In this document: in pieces, positions 38,772-46,816 of the stretch
How the letters are laid out: each line of letters begins with the position of its first letter
Numbering within the stretch: the first letter of the stretch is position 1
NCBI GenBank assembly: GCA_025937835.1
Contig: JAICQO010000045.1
Span: 1-49,176 of the forward strand
Source: Polyangiaceae bacterium
GTDB taxonomy: Bacteria; Myxococcota_A; Polyangia; Polyangiales; Polyangiaceae
Reading direction: 5' to 3'
DNA: 49,176 nt
Notes under the pieces: generated by a model
Told to the model about the DNA's origin: nothing
What the model saw: only the letters and a program-made list of their open reading frames with translations
Database searches by the model: none
Program-made: the position numbers and the translations under genes

Positions 38772-41090
38772 ATGAAGATTCCGGAGCCTGCCCAGCCCCT
38801 GTCCTCGCGCGTGCCAAAGTCCGGTCCCCGGCTGCACACTGCCGAGCGGCCCCGCACGCATCCGTCGGATTGGCCAGGGCCTGGACCCATCGAGCTCTCC
38901 ATCCAGGACTTGCCGCACGCGTCAGCGACGCTCGAGTGGTGGTATCTGAACTGTCACCTGCGCACGCTGAGCGGGCGCGAGTTTTCGCTGTTTTCTGCGT
39001 TCTTCCGGCAAGCGGCGGCGCTCCGCGCGGACGGAGCGTTCGAGTACGCTCACTCCCTGAGCTGGGCGCTCTGCGAGCCGGAGCGCCGCCGCTACTTCCC
39101 CAATGTCGCGGTCGACTCGCGGGCGCCGGGGCTCGGGCTGAAGAAGCTCGAAAGGCTCGGGCCGGGCGGGGACGATCGGCTGAGCCGCGCGCTCTCCGAG
39201 GTGCTCGAGCGCGGCCGAATCCCCGCGCCCACGCGAATCTTCGAGGGCGACGCCCGCGTCGAGAATCAAAAGCTCGATCTCGGCTACGGCCGCGACCGCC
39301 TCAGCAAGACGGCCTCTGGAGCGTATCGCGTGGAGCTCCACGACGAGCGAAACCAGCTCAGCTGCAAGCTGCTGTTCACTCCGCGGAAGCCTGCCCTCCG
39401 TCAGGGCGACGACGGGTTGATCCACGGCGTGGCCGACGAGCTGATGTTCTACTACTTCATCCCGCGCTGTGAAGTGACGGGCACGATCACGCTCGCGGGC
39501 GAGACCGAAGCCGTGGTCGACGGCTCGGGCTGGTACGACCACGAATTCGGGGCCCCGCCCGCGGAGACGGCGAGTGCGCCGGCAGCCGCCGAGACGTCGT
39601 GGCGCTGGACCTCGATCCAGCTGGATGACGGGACCGACGTCAGCGTGTTTCTGATCGCACGGCGCTCGACGGGGGAGGTGCTCGACAACTGGACGGTGGT
39701 GAGCCGCCCCGACGGCAGCTCGCGAACCGTTCGTGGCGCGCGGCTCGAGACGCTCGCGACCTGGCAAAGCCTGCGCTCTTTCGTGGAATACCCAACGAGC
39801 CTTCGCCTGATCGTCCCGGACCTAGGTCTCGAGCTCGAGCTCGTTGCGAGCTTCGAGGACCAAGAAGTGCTGACGGTCATCTCGGATCCCGGCTTCTGGG
39901 AAGGGCGCGTGGAAGCGCGCGGGCGGCTGAACGGCCGTCGCGTGAGCGGTCGCGGCTGGCTCGAGTGCAAGGGCTTCCGCTTCGCGAACGTCGGCGCCTT
40001 CTTCGAAGCCGTCGGCAAGCAAGTGCGGGGACGCCTGGCGGAAGTCTTGCCGAAGGCTCCCGACAAACCGCGCCTGGGCGGGCTGTTGGTGCGTGGAGAC
40101 CGCGCGTCGAGCGGGGTCGAGCGCTACGCGGACGGAGTGCCCCCGAGCGCGCTCGTGCGCTCCCTGGTCGAACCGATCCGCGAGATCGCCGACCGCGGCG
40201 GCAAGGGCTGGCGCTCCTATGCGGCGCTCGCGTGCATCGACGTGGTCGGCGGCGACTCACGAAAGTTCGGGCACTGGCTGGCGATGCCGGAGCTCTTGCA
40301 CGTCGGCTCGCTGATCGTGGACGACGTCGAGGACGCCTCCGACGTTCGCCGCGGTGGACCGACCTGCCACCGCATCCACGGGCAGAATCTGGCGATCAAC
40401 GCCGGCACCGCGGCCTATTTCCTGGCAGAACCGCCGATCTGGGACGACGACCTGCCGCTCGAGGTCAAGCTTCGGGTCTATCGATTGTACTTCGACGCGC
40501 TGCGCGCCGGACACGCGGGGCAAGCGCTCGATTTGCTGGGCCTGGAGGACGAAGCAGCCAAGGCCGTCGAGAGCGGTGACGCAACCGAGCTCGAGCGCCG
40601 GGTGCTCGCGATCCACCGGCTCAAGACGGCAGCGCCGGCTGCGATGATGGCGCGGGTCGGCGCGCTGCTCGGCGGCGGGAGCGATGCGCAGGTCGAGGCG
40701 CTCGGCGACTTCTTCGAGGCGATCGGGCTCGCGTTCCAGATCGTCGACGACGTGCTGAACCTGCGCGGCTTCGAGAACGGCCTGAAACAACGCGGCGAGG
40801 ACATCCGGCAAGGCAAGATCACCTTGCCCATCGCGTGCGCGCTCGGCCGCGCTCCCGTCGTGATGCGGCGCTGGCTCTGGCGCATCCTGCGTTCTCGACC
40901 CAGTCGAGAGAGCACCGTCGAAAACGTGATCCGCCTGCTCGAGAGCCTGGGTGCCCTCGACGACTGCATGCGGCTCGCTCGTGACAACGTGGAGGAGGCG
41001 TGGCGAAAACTCGATCCAGTGCTCGAAGACTCACAGGTCAAGCTGATGTTCCGCGCGTTCTCGTGGTTCGTTCTCGAGCGGCACTACTGA
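38772..41090 (+). CDS. Fusion of CrtC/AttH-like lipocalin domain and polyprenyl diphosphate synthase
   Basis: A 772-residue two-domain protein; ATG 38772 is preferred because upstream codons are low-complexity. Residues about 45-400 form a double-lipocalin domain of the carotenoid hydratase (CrtC)/AttH family: LEWWYLNCHL (EWWY at 55-58) and DGSGWYDHEFG (WYDHEFG at 254-260). Residues about 455-765 are an all-alpha trans-prenyltransferase: GGKGWRSYAAL (476-486), first Asp-rich motif DDVEDASDVRRGG (517-529), second FQIVDDVLNLRGF (655-667) and RGEDIRQGKITLP (674-686). The first DDxxD is intact; in the second the last Asp is Asn. Members of the lipocalin family hydrate or cyclise isoprenoids, so one chain could make and then modify a prenyl diphosphate-derived terpenoid. 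No signal peptide is seen. Confidence 0.85.
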   Translation: MKIPEPAQPLSSRVPKSGPRLHTAERPRTHPSDWPGPGPIELSIQDLPHASATLEWWYLNCHLRTLSGREFSLFSAFFRQAAALRADGAFEYAHSLSWALCEPERRRYFPNVAVDSRAPGLGLKKLERLGPGGDDRLSRALSEVLERGRIPAPTRIFEGDARVENQKLDLGYGRDRLSKTASGAYRVELHDERNQLSCKLLFTPRKPALRQGDDGLIHGVADELMFYYFIPRCEVTGTITLAGETEAVVDGSGWYDHEFGAPPAETASAPAAAETSWRWTSIQLDDGTDVSVFLIARRSTGEVLDNWTVVSRPDGSSRTVRGARLETLATWQSLRSFVEYPTSLRLIVPDLGLELELVASFEDQEVLTVISDPGFWEGRVEARGRLNGRRVSGRGWLECKGFRFANVGAFFEAVGKQVRGRLAEVLPKAPDKPRLGGLLVRGDRASSGVERYADGVPPSALVRSLVEPIREIADRGGKGWRSYAALACIDVVGGDSRKFGHWLAMPELLHVGSLIVDDVEDASDVRRGGPTCHRIHGQNLAINAGTAAYFLAEPPIWDDDLPLEVKLRVYRLYFDALRAGHAGQALDLLGLEDEAAKAVESGDATELERRVLAIHRLKTAAPAAMMARVGALLGGGSDAQVEALGDFFEAIGLAFQIVDDVLNLRGFENGLKQRGEDIRQGKITLPIACALGRAPVVMRRWLWRILRSRPSRESTVENVIRLLESLGALDDCMRLARDNVEEAWRKLDPVLEDSQVKLMFRAFSWFVLERHY

Positions 41091-41713
41091 GGCTGCTGGC
41101 GCTCCTCGCTTGCGCGACCGCGGCCTGCGGCGCCGATCCGGCACCACCGACTATCGTCGCAGGCTCGGCGAGCGGCGGCGCGAGTGCCGGCGGCGGAACG
41201 ACCCCGGTGCTCCCGGCCATCCCCCCGATGGCCACCAGCTCGGGCGGAGTCGGCGAGCCCGCGACTAGCCCGGCGGGCGGCAGCGCGGCGCACTCCGGCG
41301 AAAGCGCTGCGCACCACGCGAGCGGCGGCAACGCCGCGGGAAGCTCGGGCTCGACCCTCGACTTCGAGCAGCGCTGCCACGCTGGCGCAACCGACGAGTG
41401 CGCCCACTGCGTTTGCCGGGAGTGTGCGGCCGAGGCCGAGGCCTGCGAGCTGCGAGACGGCTGCTCGGCGATCGCGGCGTGCGTGCTCCAAACCGGCTGC
41501 GCGGGTACAGCCTGTTTCTGCGGGACCGCGGACACCTTGCGCTGTTTATCCGGCGCAGCGAACGGCCCGTGCAAAGAGGTGATCTTGAGCGCGCCCGGCG
41601 GGCGCTCGCCGACGCTCGACAACACCAGCGCAGGCCCCGCAGCGGACGCCGCCGTGGCGCTCGGAGCGTGCACCGAGCCACCCTCGGGCGTCTGCGCCCC
41701 CAAGTGCTCGTGA
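41063..41713 (+). CDS. Small Cys-rich lipoprotein, function unknown
   Basis: A ~216-residue predicted lipoprotein (LLALLACATAACG). A Gly/Ala/Ser-rich stalk follows, then a compact domain with about 14 Cys: RCHAGATDECAHCVCRECAA, ELRDGCSAIAACVLQTGC, ACFCGTADTLRC. The Cys pattern is common in myxobacterial exported proteins of unknown function. The GTG at 41063 gives the best signal peptide and overlaps the end of the prenyltransferase fusion by 28 bp, so the two are probably co-translated; an ATG at 41000 would add an unlikely extension. It is convergent with the methyltransferase gene, 10 bp apart. Confidence 0.65.
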   Translation: MVRSRAALLRLLALLACATAACGADPAPPTIVAGSASGGASAGGGTTPVLPAIPPMATSSGGVGEPATSPAGGSAAHSGESAAHHASGGNAAGSSGSTLDFEQRCHAGATDECAHCVCRECAAEAEACELRDGCSAIAACVLQTGCAGTACFCGTADTLRCLSGAANGPCKEVILSAPGGRSPTLDNTSAGPAADAAVALGACTEPPSGVCAPKCS

Positions 41714-41723
41714 CTCGTCCGCC

Positions 41724-42596
41724 TCAAGCCTTGCGGAAGACCAGCGTGATGTCCGTGCTCCGCGACAGGAACGAGCCGAACAAGCCGTAAAACAGCGCCA
41801 GCGGCAGCCGCGCGAGGAGCTTCCCGATCCGCACTGGCTCGATCAGCGCGTCGAGCGTGTCATCCGTGAGGGTGAGGTAGAAGCGGTAGAAGCGCTCGTT
41901 CAGGCACGGCAGGCGGGTGTTCGCGTACATCGTCGAGTACACGCGCTCGAGCCGCCAGCCAAGGCGCTCTCCCGCCGCGATCAACGCGCCGCGCGACAGG
42001 ATGTGCCGGTGATACGGCAGGTGCAGCGTGTGCGCGTAGGCTTCGGGCTCACTCAGATCGATCGCGCTTGCGTCCGGTGTGCCGATCACGATCGCGCCTC
42101 GTGGCGCCGTCAGCGCGTCGAACTGGGCGAGCAGCGCGAGCGGCGAATCGACGTGCTCGAGGCAGTCCTGCGAGACCACGCAGTCGTAGCGACGCTTCAA
42201 GGCGGCTCCGTCCGCGAAGCTCGCCGAATAGGGATCATAGCCCTCGGAGCGCGAGTAGCCGGACCCTCGCAGGAACCGCACGAATGCGCCCTCCCCGCAG
42301 CCGAAATCGAGCACGCGGTGGTCCCGTTCCAGCCCCGCGCCGCGGAGCCGGCGAAGCTGATTGGCGTAGAGCGCGCGCAGTCGAAAGTCCGGCGGCAGAG
42401 CGTGAAATGGATACCGCTCGTAGTAGCGCGCGAGCTGAACGGGCTCCGACGCGTGCAGGCTTGCGCAGGCGCGGCAGCGCCACACCGAGAAGCATTCGCT
42501 GCGAAAGGCGCGGACGTTGGAGCGCACGCTGGCGCGCTCCGCCCCCTCCTGCGTGCTCTGGCCGCACACCGCGCAGGCGTTCTCGGAATCAAGCAT
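41724..42596 (-). CDS. SAM-dependent methyltransferase with N-terminal zinc ribbon
   Basis: A 290-residue class I methyltransferase. The N-terminus carries two Cys pairs (CAVC at 8-11; WRCRACASLH, about 39-48), probably a zinc ribbon. The Rossmann core has motif I VLDFGCGEGAFVRFL (about 94-108) and CLEHVDSP later. This layout is frequent in enzymes of surface-polysaccharide and natural-product loci. It is the last gene of a four-gene minus-strand operon and its start overlaps the preceding propeller gene's end by 8 bp. Substrate unknown. Confidence 0.83.
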   Translation of the reverse strand: MLDSENACAVCGQSTQEGAERASVRSNVRAFRSECFSVWRCRACASLHASEPVQLARYYERYPFHALPPDFRLRALYANQLRRLRGAGLERDHRVLDFGCGEGAFVRFLRGSGYSRSEGYDPYSASFADGAALKRRYDCVVSQDCLEHVDSPLALLAQFDALTAPRGAIVIGTPDASAIDLSEPEAYAHTLHLPYHRHILSRGALIAAGERLGWRLERVYSTMYANTRLPCLNERFYRFYLTLTDDTLDALIEPVRIGKLLARLPLALFYGLFGSFLSRSTDITLVFRKA

Positions 42597-43866
42597 GCCG
42601 CTTCCGCCGGTGGGCGCCCCACAGCACGACCAGCGCCGTGCACGCGAGCTCTAAAATACCAGGCTGCTTCGACGCGCCGATCCTGCACCCGCTGGCGCGA
42701 TCGCCGCCTGCCTCCGGCGCCTCGGCCGCGGCGCCCGGAGCGGTGGACGGGGGAGCGGCGCCCGGGACGAGCTGCTCCAGGCTCCAGTCCTCGAAGGCCA
42801 ATGCGCAGCTCGCGCCCTCGTCGCTCGTTTTGGGGCACGTCGCGCGCGCGGTGACCTCTGGAAAGCGCAGGAACCACCGGAATGTCGTGCCGGCGTCCGG
42901 GGAGACCAACACACCGAGCTCGAGAGAGCTCAGCGCGCAGGCGTAGAGCTGGCCGCCGTGTACGGCGAGACAGCTGATCCGCGTGAGGGCGGCGTTCTCC
43001 AGCGGCTCGAAGGTCGCCCCGCGGTCCCGAGACCGATACAAACCGGTTGCGCTACCCGCCCAGGCTTCGCCCGCGTCACCGAACGCGAGCGTGATGGGCC
43101 CCTGCGCCGTCAGTGCGGCTCGAAACGTCGCTCCGGCGTCTTCGCTGAGCAAGAGCCGCTCGGGCGCAATGCCGTCACGGCTCTCGGTGCGCACGAACAA
43201 CCGCGCCGGGTTGCTGGCGTCGACGGCGAGCACGTACGTGCGGAGCTCCGTGGCGTCGAGCTCGAGCACGCGCTCGGTGAAGTGGCGCCCGCCGTCTCGA
43301 GACACGAGCACGTGGCCAATCGACTGGCTTCCCTCGGTCGTGTTGGTCGAGACGTACACGCGCTCTGGATCCGACGGCGCCGTCACGAGCGCAGTCGGCG
43401 CCGTACCCACGGGCGCAAGGCGCTCGAAGCTCGCTCCGCCGTCGGCGCTCTCGAACAAGCCTCCGTCGGAGCCGTCGAGGGGCAAAAGCAGCGCGCGCAC
43501 CAGGCCGTCGGCGCCGCGCACGACGTCCACCGGGCTCACCTCGGCAGGTCCGACGGCGTCGAAGTCACACAGCGCTGCGTCCGAGCGCAACAGCCCGCCT
43601 GCGTACGTGCCCACCAGCAAACCGCCGCCGCCGAGCTCCGCCACGGGCACCTTCTCGGCCAGGCTGGCTCGAAATGCGTCGTTGCAGACGAGCCGAAACC
43701 CCTGTTCGCGGCTGCCGACAATCAGGCCACGGTTCGTTCGAATCATCGAACGCTCGCCCGCGGGCGTGACGTGAAAACCGATGCCCGTCGCGTAGGGCGG
43801 CGCGTGTGCCCGCGCGTCCACGGAGCTCAGCGCGAACAGGGCGAGGAACAGCGCCGTGCGCGGCAT
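42589..43866 (-). CDS. Exported BNR/Asp-box beta-propeller protein with MYXO-CTERM-like tail
   Basis: A 425-residue exported protein (signal ALFLALFALSSVDARA). At least five Asp-box turns are visible (SADGGASFE, SRDGGRHFT, SEDAGATFR, SRDRGATFE, SPDAGTTFR), defining a sialidase-type/VPS10-like propeller. No sialidase catalytic Arg/Tyr set is evident, so it is probably a binding module. The C-terminus has an Ala/Pro linker, GCRIGAS, a hydrophobic segment and HRRKRHA, which is MYXO-CTERM-like and predicts surface sorting. It lies 16 bp downstream of the copper-monooxygenase-like gene. Confidence 0.82.
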   Translation of the reverse strand: MPRTALFLALFALSSVDARAHAPPYATGIGFHVTPAGERSMIRTNRGLIVGSREQGFRLVCNDAFRASLAEKVPVAELGGGGLLVGTYAGGLLRSDAALCDFDAVGPAEVSPVDVVRGADGLVRALLLPLDGSDGGLFESADGGASFERLAPVGTAPTALVTAPSDPERVYVSTNTTEGSQSIGHVLVSRDGGRHFTERVLELDATELRTYVLAVDASNPARLFVRTESRDGIAPERLLLSEDAGATFRAALTAQGPITLAFGDAGEAWAGSATGLYRSRDRGATFEPLENAALTRISCLAVHGGQLYACALSSLELGVLVSPDAGTTFRWFLRFPEVTARATCPKTSDEGASCALAFEDWSLEQLVPGAAPPSTAPGAAAEAPEAGGDRASGCRIGASKQPGILELACTALVVLWGAHRRKRHA

Positions 43867-43882
43867 GTTTCCGCCGGAGGCC

Positions 43883-45313
43883 TCAAAACCCCGTGCAGTC
43901 GTACTTGCGCAGCAGCTGCAGGAGCTGACTCAGTTGCCCCGCCGGATAGGCAATCACGAAATTATAACACATCTCCTCGTTCGTCCCCTGACCGAACGGC
44001 GTGGGCTTCGCAAAGGTGCAGGTCGTCGTGAGCGTGTCACCCGGCTGAATCACCGCGGGCGTGTCGTAGGAAATCTGCGTGTTGAAGTCGAACGGCTCGT
44101 CGAGCAGCACCTCCGTTCCGCCGCCCTTGCGGTTGATGACGGTCTTCATGTGCCGCCCCTGCAAATGCATGTGCGGGCTCGACGAGAGGATCGTGACGGG
44201 TTCGGTGTTGATCGGCGTGCACGTGCCCGTTGCGTTCAGCTTGTTCAAGCTCTGAGTCCCGAGCCAGTGCACGGCCGCCTCTTTCGGGCGAAACTTTTCG
44301 GTGACACAGAGCTCGACACCGCTCGCGTCGAGCTGACCCGCGCCGACGCTGTTGTTGTAGTGAAGCTCGAGCGTGAACCCGCCGGCCTCGGTGCGCAGCC
44401 CGACGTCGTCCGGCAAGTCGAGCCCTTTGCTGCCCGGCGCCCAGCCCGTGATGAAGGCGGCGTCCGGATGCAAGCCTGCGCAGGCGGCCGTGGCGCCGTC
44501 CCGCACGTCTGCCGTGCGATTGTAGAGGATCCAATGGTGCAGCACGCGCGAGTTGTCGATGATCGGTTTTGCCGACACGACCTGCACCTTCTTGTCGCCC
44601 CAAGGAGGGACGTAGTCGAAGCACTGATACAGATCGGGAGATTGAGGGACCTCGAACTTGGCACCGGCGGCCGATTGACGTGCCTTCAGGGTGTAACAGG
44701 TCACGTCGGGCGGCAGCTCTTTCGTCGATCCTGGCTCCGTCGTGCCCGGCGGAGGGTCGGTGACGGCGCAGGTACCCGCCGGGGCGCCTGCGTCGATCCA
44801 CGACTTCAGAGTCGCCACCTCGGCATCGGTGAGCCGCGCGTTCGGCGGCGGCGGCATCGGCAGCGCGTTATCGGCGACCCGAGCCAGCACTCGCTGCCCG
44901 AACTTGCCGAAGTCCGCCGCCGTCGCGAGCGCCATCGGCGCACCGAACTGTGTCGGGCTCGAATGACACGTGCCGCAGCCCTTGCCCACGATTTCCTGAA
45001 CCTCGCACGGCAAGTCTACCTTGCCGGGGGCGCTGGGCGCGGTCGCAGTGCCGGCTCCGCCGCCCGAACCGCCCGCCTGGAGCGTGCCGCCGAAGGTCGG
45101 TGGCGGTTGAGCCGAGCTCCCGCCCGTCACGTTCGGAAGTCCCGACATGGCTCCAGCCGTTGGCACCGCGCTGAACGCGCCGCCGGTTCCTGACGACACA
45201 GATACCGGCGTTCCACCCGCCGGGGTTGCAGCGAGCGGGGTCTCTTGCCCGGGAGTCCGCGCGTCTGCGCAGCCGAGCGCCACCATTGCAAACAATCCGT
45301 GAATTCCTCGCAT
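43883..45313 (-). CDS. Cytochrome c / PHM-type copper monooxygenase-like lipoprotein
   Basis: A 476-residue lipoprotein (MVALGCAD, Cys15; start chosen for this signal). After a Gly/Thr stalk, a c-type heme site appears at 113-117 (GCGTCHSSP) with MPPPPNA near 153-159 as a possible Met-ligand loop. The C-terminal ~270 residues match copper type II, ascorbate-dependent monooxygenases. All six ligand types occur in order: RVLHHWILY (H259, H260) and LELHYNN (H318) for CuA; SSPHMHLQGRH (H381, H383) and EEMCYNF (M448) for CuB. These enzymes hydroxylate C-H bonds; the fused heme may supply electrons. It is encoded 13 bp after a VWA lipoprotein gene. Confidence 0.84.
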   Translation of the reverse strand: MRGIHGLFAMVALGCADARTPGQETPLAATPAGGTPVSVSSGTGGAFSAVPTAGAMSGLPNVTGGSSAQPPPTFGGTLQAGGSGGGAGTATAPSAPGKVDLPCEVQEIVGKGCGTCHSSPTQFGAPMALATAADFGKFGQRVLARVADNALPMPPPPNARLTDAEVATLKSWIDAGAPAGTCAVTDPPPGTTEPGSTKELPPDVTCYTLKARQSAAGAKFEVPQSPDLYQCFDYVPPWGDKKVQVVSAKPIIDNSRVLHHWILYNRTADVRDGATAACAGLHPDAAFITGWAPGSKGLDLPDDVGLRTEAGGFTLELHYNNSVGAGQLDASGVELCVTEKFRPKEAAVHWLGTQSLNKLNATGTCTPINTEPVTILSSSPHMHLQGRHMKTVINRKGGGTEVLLDEPFDFNTQISYDTPAVIQPGDTLTTTCTFAKPTPFGQGTNEEMCYNFVIAYPAGQLSQLLQLLRKYDCTGF

Positions 45314-45326
45314 CGCTCGTCTCCAT

Positions 45327-46595
45327 TCAGCGCAGCGGCTGCACGACGGTCTTGCAGCCGTACTCGACCTGGATGCTTCCGCCTTCGAGCGACGAACACG
45401 TCGTCGGGCAGAGCTTGATCGTCGTCGGTGACGCGGGGTCATCGTAGTACCAGCCTCCGTCCGCGCTGCAGCCGGTGTCCGCGCCGTCGTGCGTCTTCGC
45501 CACGAGCACAGAGCTGGTCGCGCCGGTCGGCGTGTACTTCACGTTCACCTTGTCGGGATCGATCTTTCCCTGGTCCCCTTGCGCGGGGATCAGGAAGTCA
45601 CAGGGCACGGACACGTTGCGGATCCGCGCGAGCGCGTCCGCGAACGCCGTCGCCGCGTTGGCGTCCTCGACGAGAAATGCCTGACCGGTACCACCCGCGC
45701 GCGCGACCAGGTGCAGGCTGTCGAGCGATCGGCCAACTCCGATCACGAACGTCTGGATGCCGACCGCGAGCCCGGCGGCTGCGACCGTTGCCACGTCTTG
45801 CGGCGTATTCCCGGTGCAGCCGAAGGGCTCGCCGTCCGTAGCTAGGACCATCACCGGCTTGCGCTCCGGATGCGCAGTGGCCCAGGTGCTGAGGTACTGA
45901 AGAGCGCCTTCGAGCGCGGGTCGCGTCGGCGTTCCGCCGTTCAGTTGCCGCGCGAGCAGGTCGCTCGCCAGCGCTGCCACGTTCGACGGAAGCGAGAACG
46001 GGATGGTCGGCTTCGAGTAGTCGGTCACTTCGCACGAAGCGAGCGTCGGTGAGAGCGGCACGCAGATGCCGAGCAGACACAGACACAGCGGATCCCCCAT
46101 CACGCAGGTCCCCGCGTCGACGTACGGCAGGTAGCCGAGCGCCACGCCGAGATCGGCGTTCTTCGGATCTCGCAGGAACTGAACGAGCGCTCCCGAGACC
46201 GCGCTCCAACGCGTCCCGCCCTGCACGATGTCGGCCATCGAGCTCGACGAATCCACGAGAAAGTACATGTCGACGGGCACGCGCTCACCTTCTCGGCCCT
46301 CCGCGCTACACGTCATGTTCGGTTGCCCGCCGCCACCGCCGCTGCCGGCGATATTGATGACGGGACCCGTCGGTGTGACGACCGCGGGAGCTGCCACGGC
46401 GGGCCCGGCAGCACTACCCCCCGCGCCGACGCCGGAAGTCGGCGAACTGGCGCGCCCGCCCACGGAGCTCACCTCCGAGGCGCCTGCTCTTCCCGGCGGC
46501 GCGTCCGCCGCCGCGCAGGTCGCCGTACCGAAAGCGAGCAGCACGCCTGCCGTTCCCAGGCCAAAGCGAACGATAGGATTTTGCTCGAACAACAC
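45327..46595 (-). CDS. VWA-domain lipoprotein
   Basis: A 422-residue predicted lipoprotein (AFGTATCAA, Cys27). A Gly/Ala/Pro stalk leads to a von Willebrand A domain (about 107-330). The metal-ion-dependent adhesion site is visible: FLVDSSSSM (D115-S-S-S), then GGTPTRPAL and VLATDGEPFGC. Four Cys around TCVMGDPLCLCLLGIC suggest disulfides, and a Cys-rich C-terminus follows (CPTTCSSLEGG). It is the first gene of the minus-strand operon with the copper monooxygenase-like, propeller and methyltransferase genes, and may be an adhesion or assembly partner of that enzyme at the surface. Confidence 0.84.
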   Translation of the reverse strand: MLFEQNPIVRFGLGTAGVLLAFGTATCAAADAPPGRAGASEVSSVGGRASSPTSGVGAGGSAAGPAVAAPAVVTPTGPVINIAGSGGGGGQPNMTCSAEGREGERVPVDMYFLVDSSSSMADIVQGGTRWSAVSGALVQFLRDPKNADLGVALGYLPYVDAGTCVMGDPLCLCLLGICVPLSPTLASCEVTDYSKPTIPFSLPSNVAALASDLLARQLNGGTPTRPALEGALQYLSTWATAHPERKPVMVLATDGEPFGCTGNTPQDVATVAAAGLAVGIQTFVIGVGRSLDSLHLVARAGGTGQAFLVEDANAATAFADALARIRNVSVPCDFLIPAQGDQGKIDPDKVNVKYTPTGATSSVLVAKTHDGADTGCSADGGWYYDDPASPTTIKLCPTTCSSLEGGSIQVEYGCKTVVQPLR

Positions 46596-46745
46596 GACCT
46601 CCTACGCCGCGCCCAGAGCCTTTGCGCAGTGCCCGCAGGCGAGCACGAGCGCGGCGACTTTCGCGAGCTTCGTCTCACGAGTCTGCGATTCTCTGTCTGA
46701 GCGCGATTGTTGGTAGGGTGTGCGGCGGGGACGTGGACGGGTGGG

Positions 46746-46788
46746 TGCGGGTCTAGCTTCTCGAGCGCATCGCCTTCGCCCACCCGCA
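46746..46788. repeat. Inverted repeat in the 5' leader of a hydrolase gene
   Basis: tgcgggt at 46746-46752 pairs exactly with acccgca at 46782-46788 across a 29-base loop, ending 28 bp before the start codon at 46817. A G-rich run just upstream (46727-46751, four G-tracts) overlaps the left arm. This could be a leader structure; there is no proof. Confidence 0.3.
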
Positions 46789-46816
46789 GTCGAGCTTCGA
46801 GACCACTCTCTCAGTC

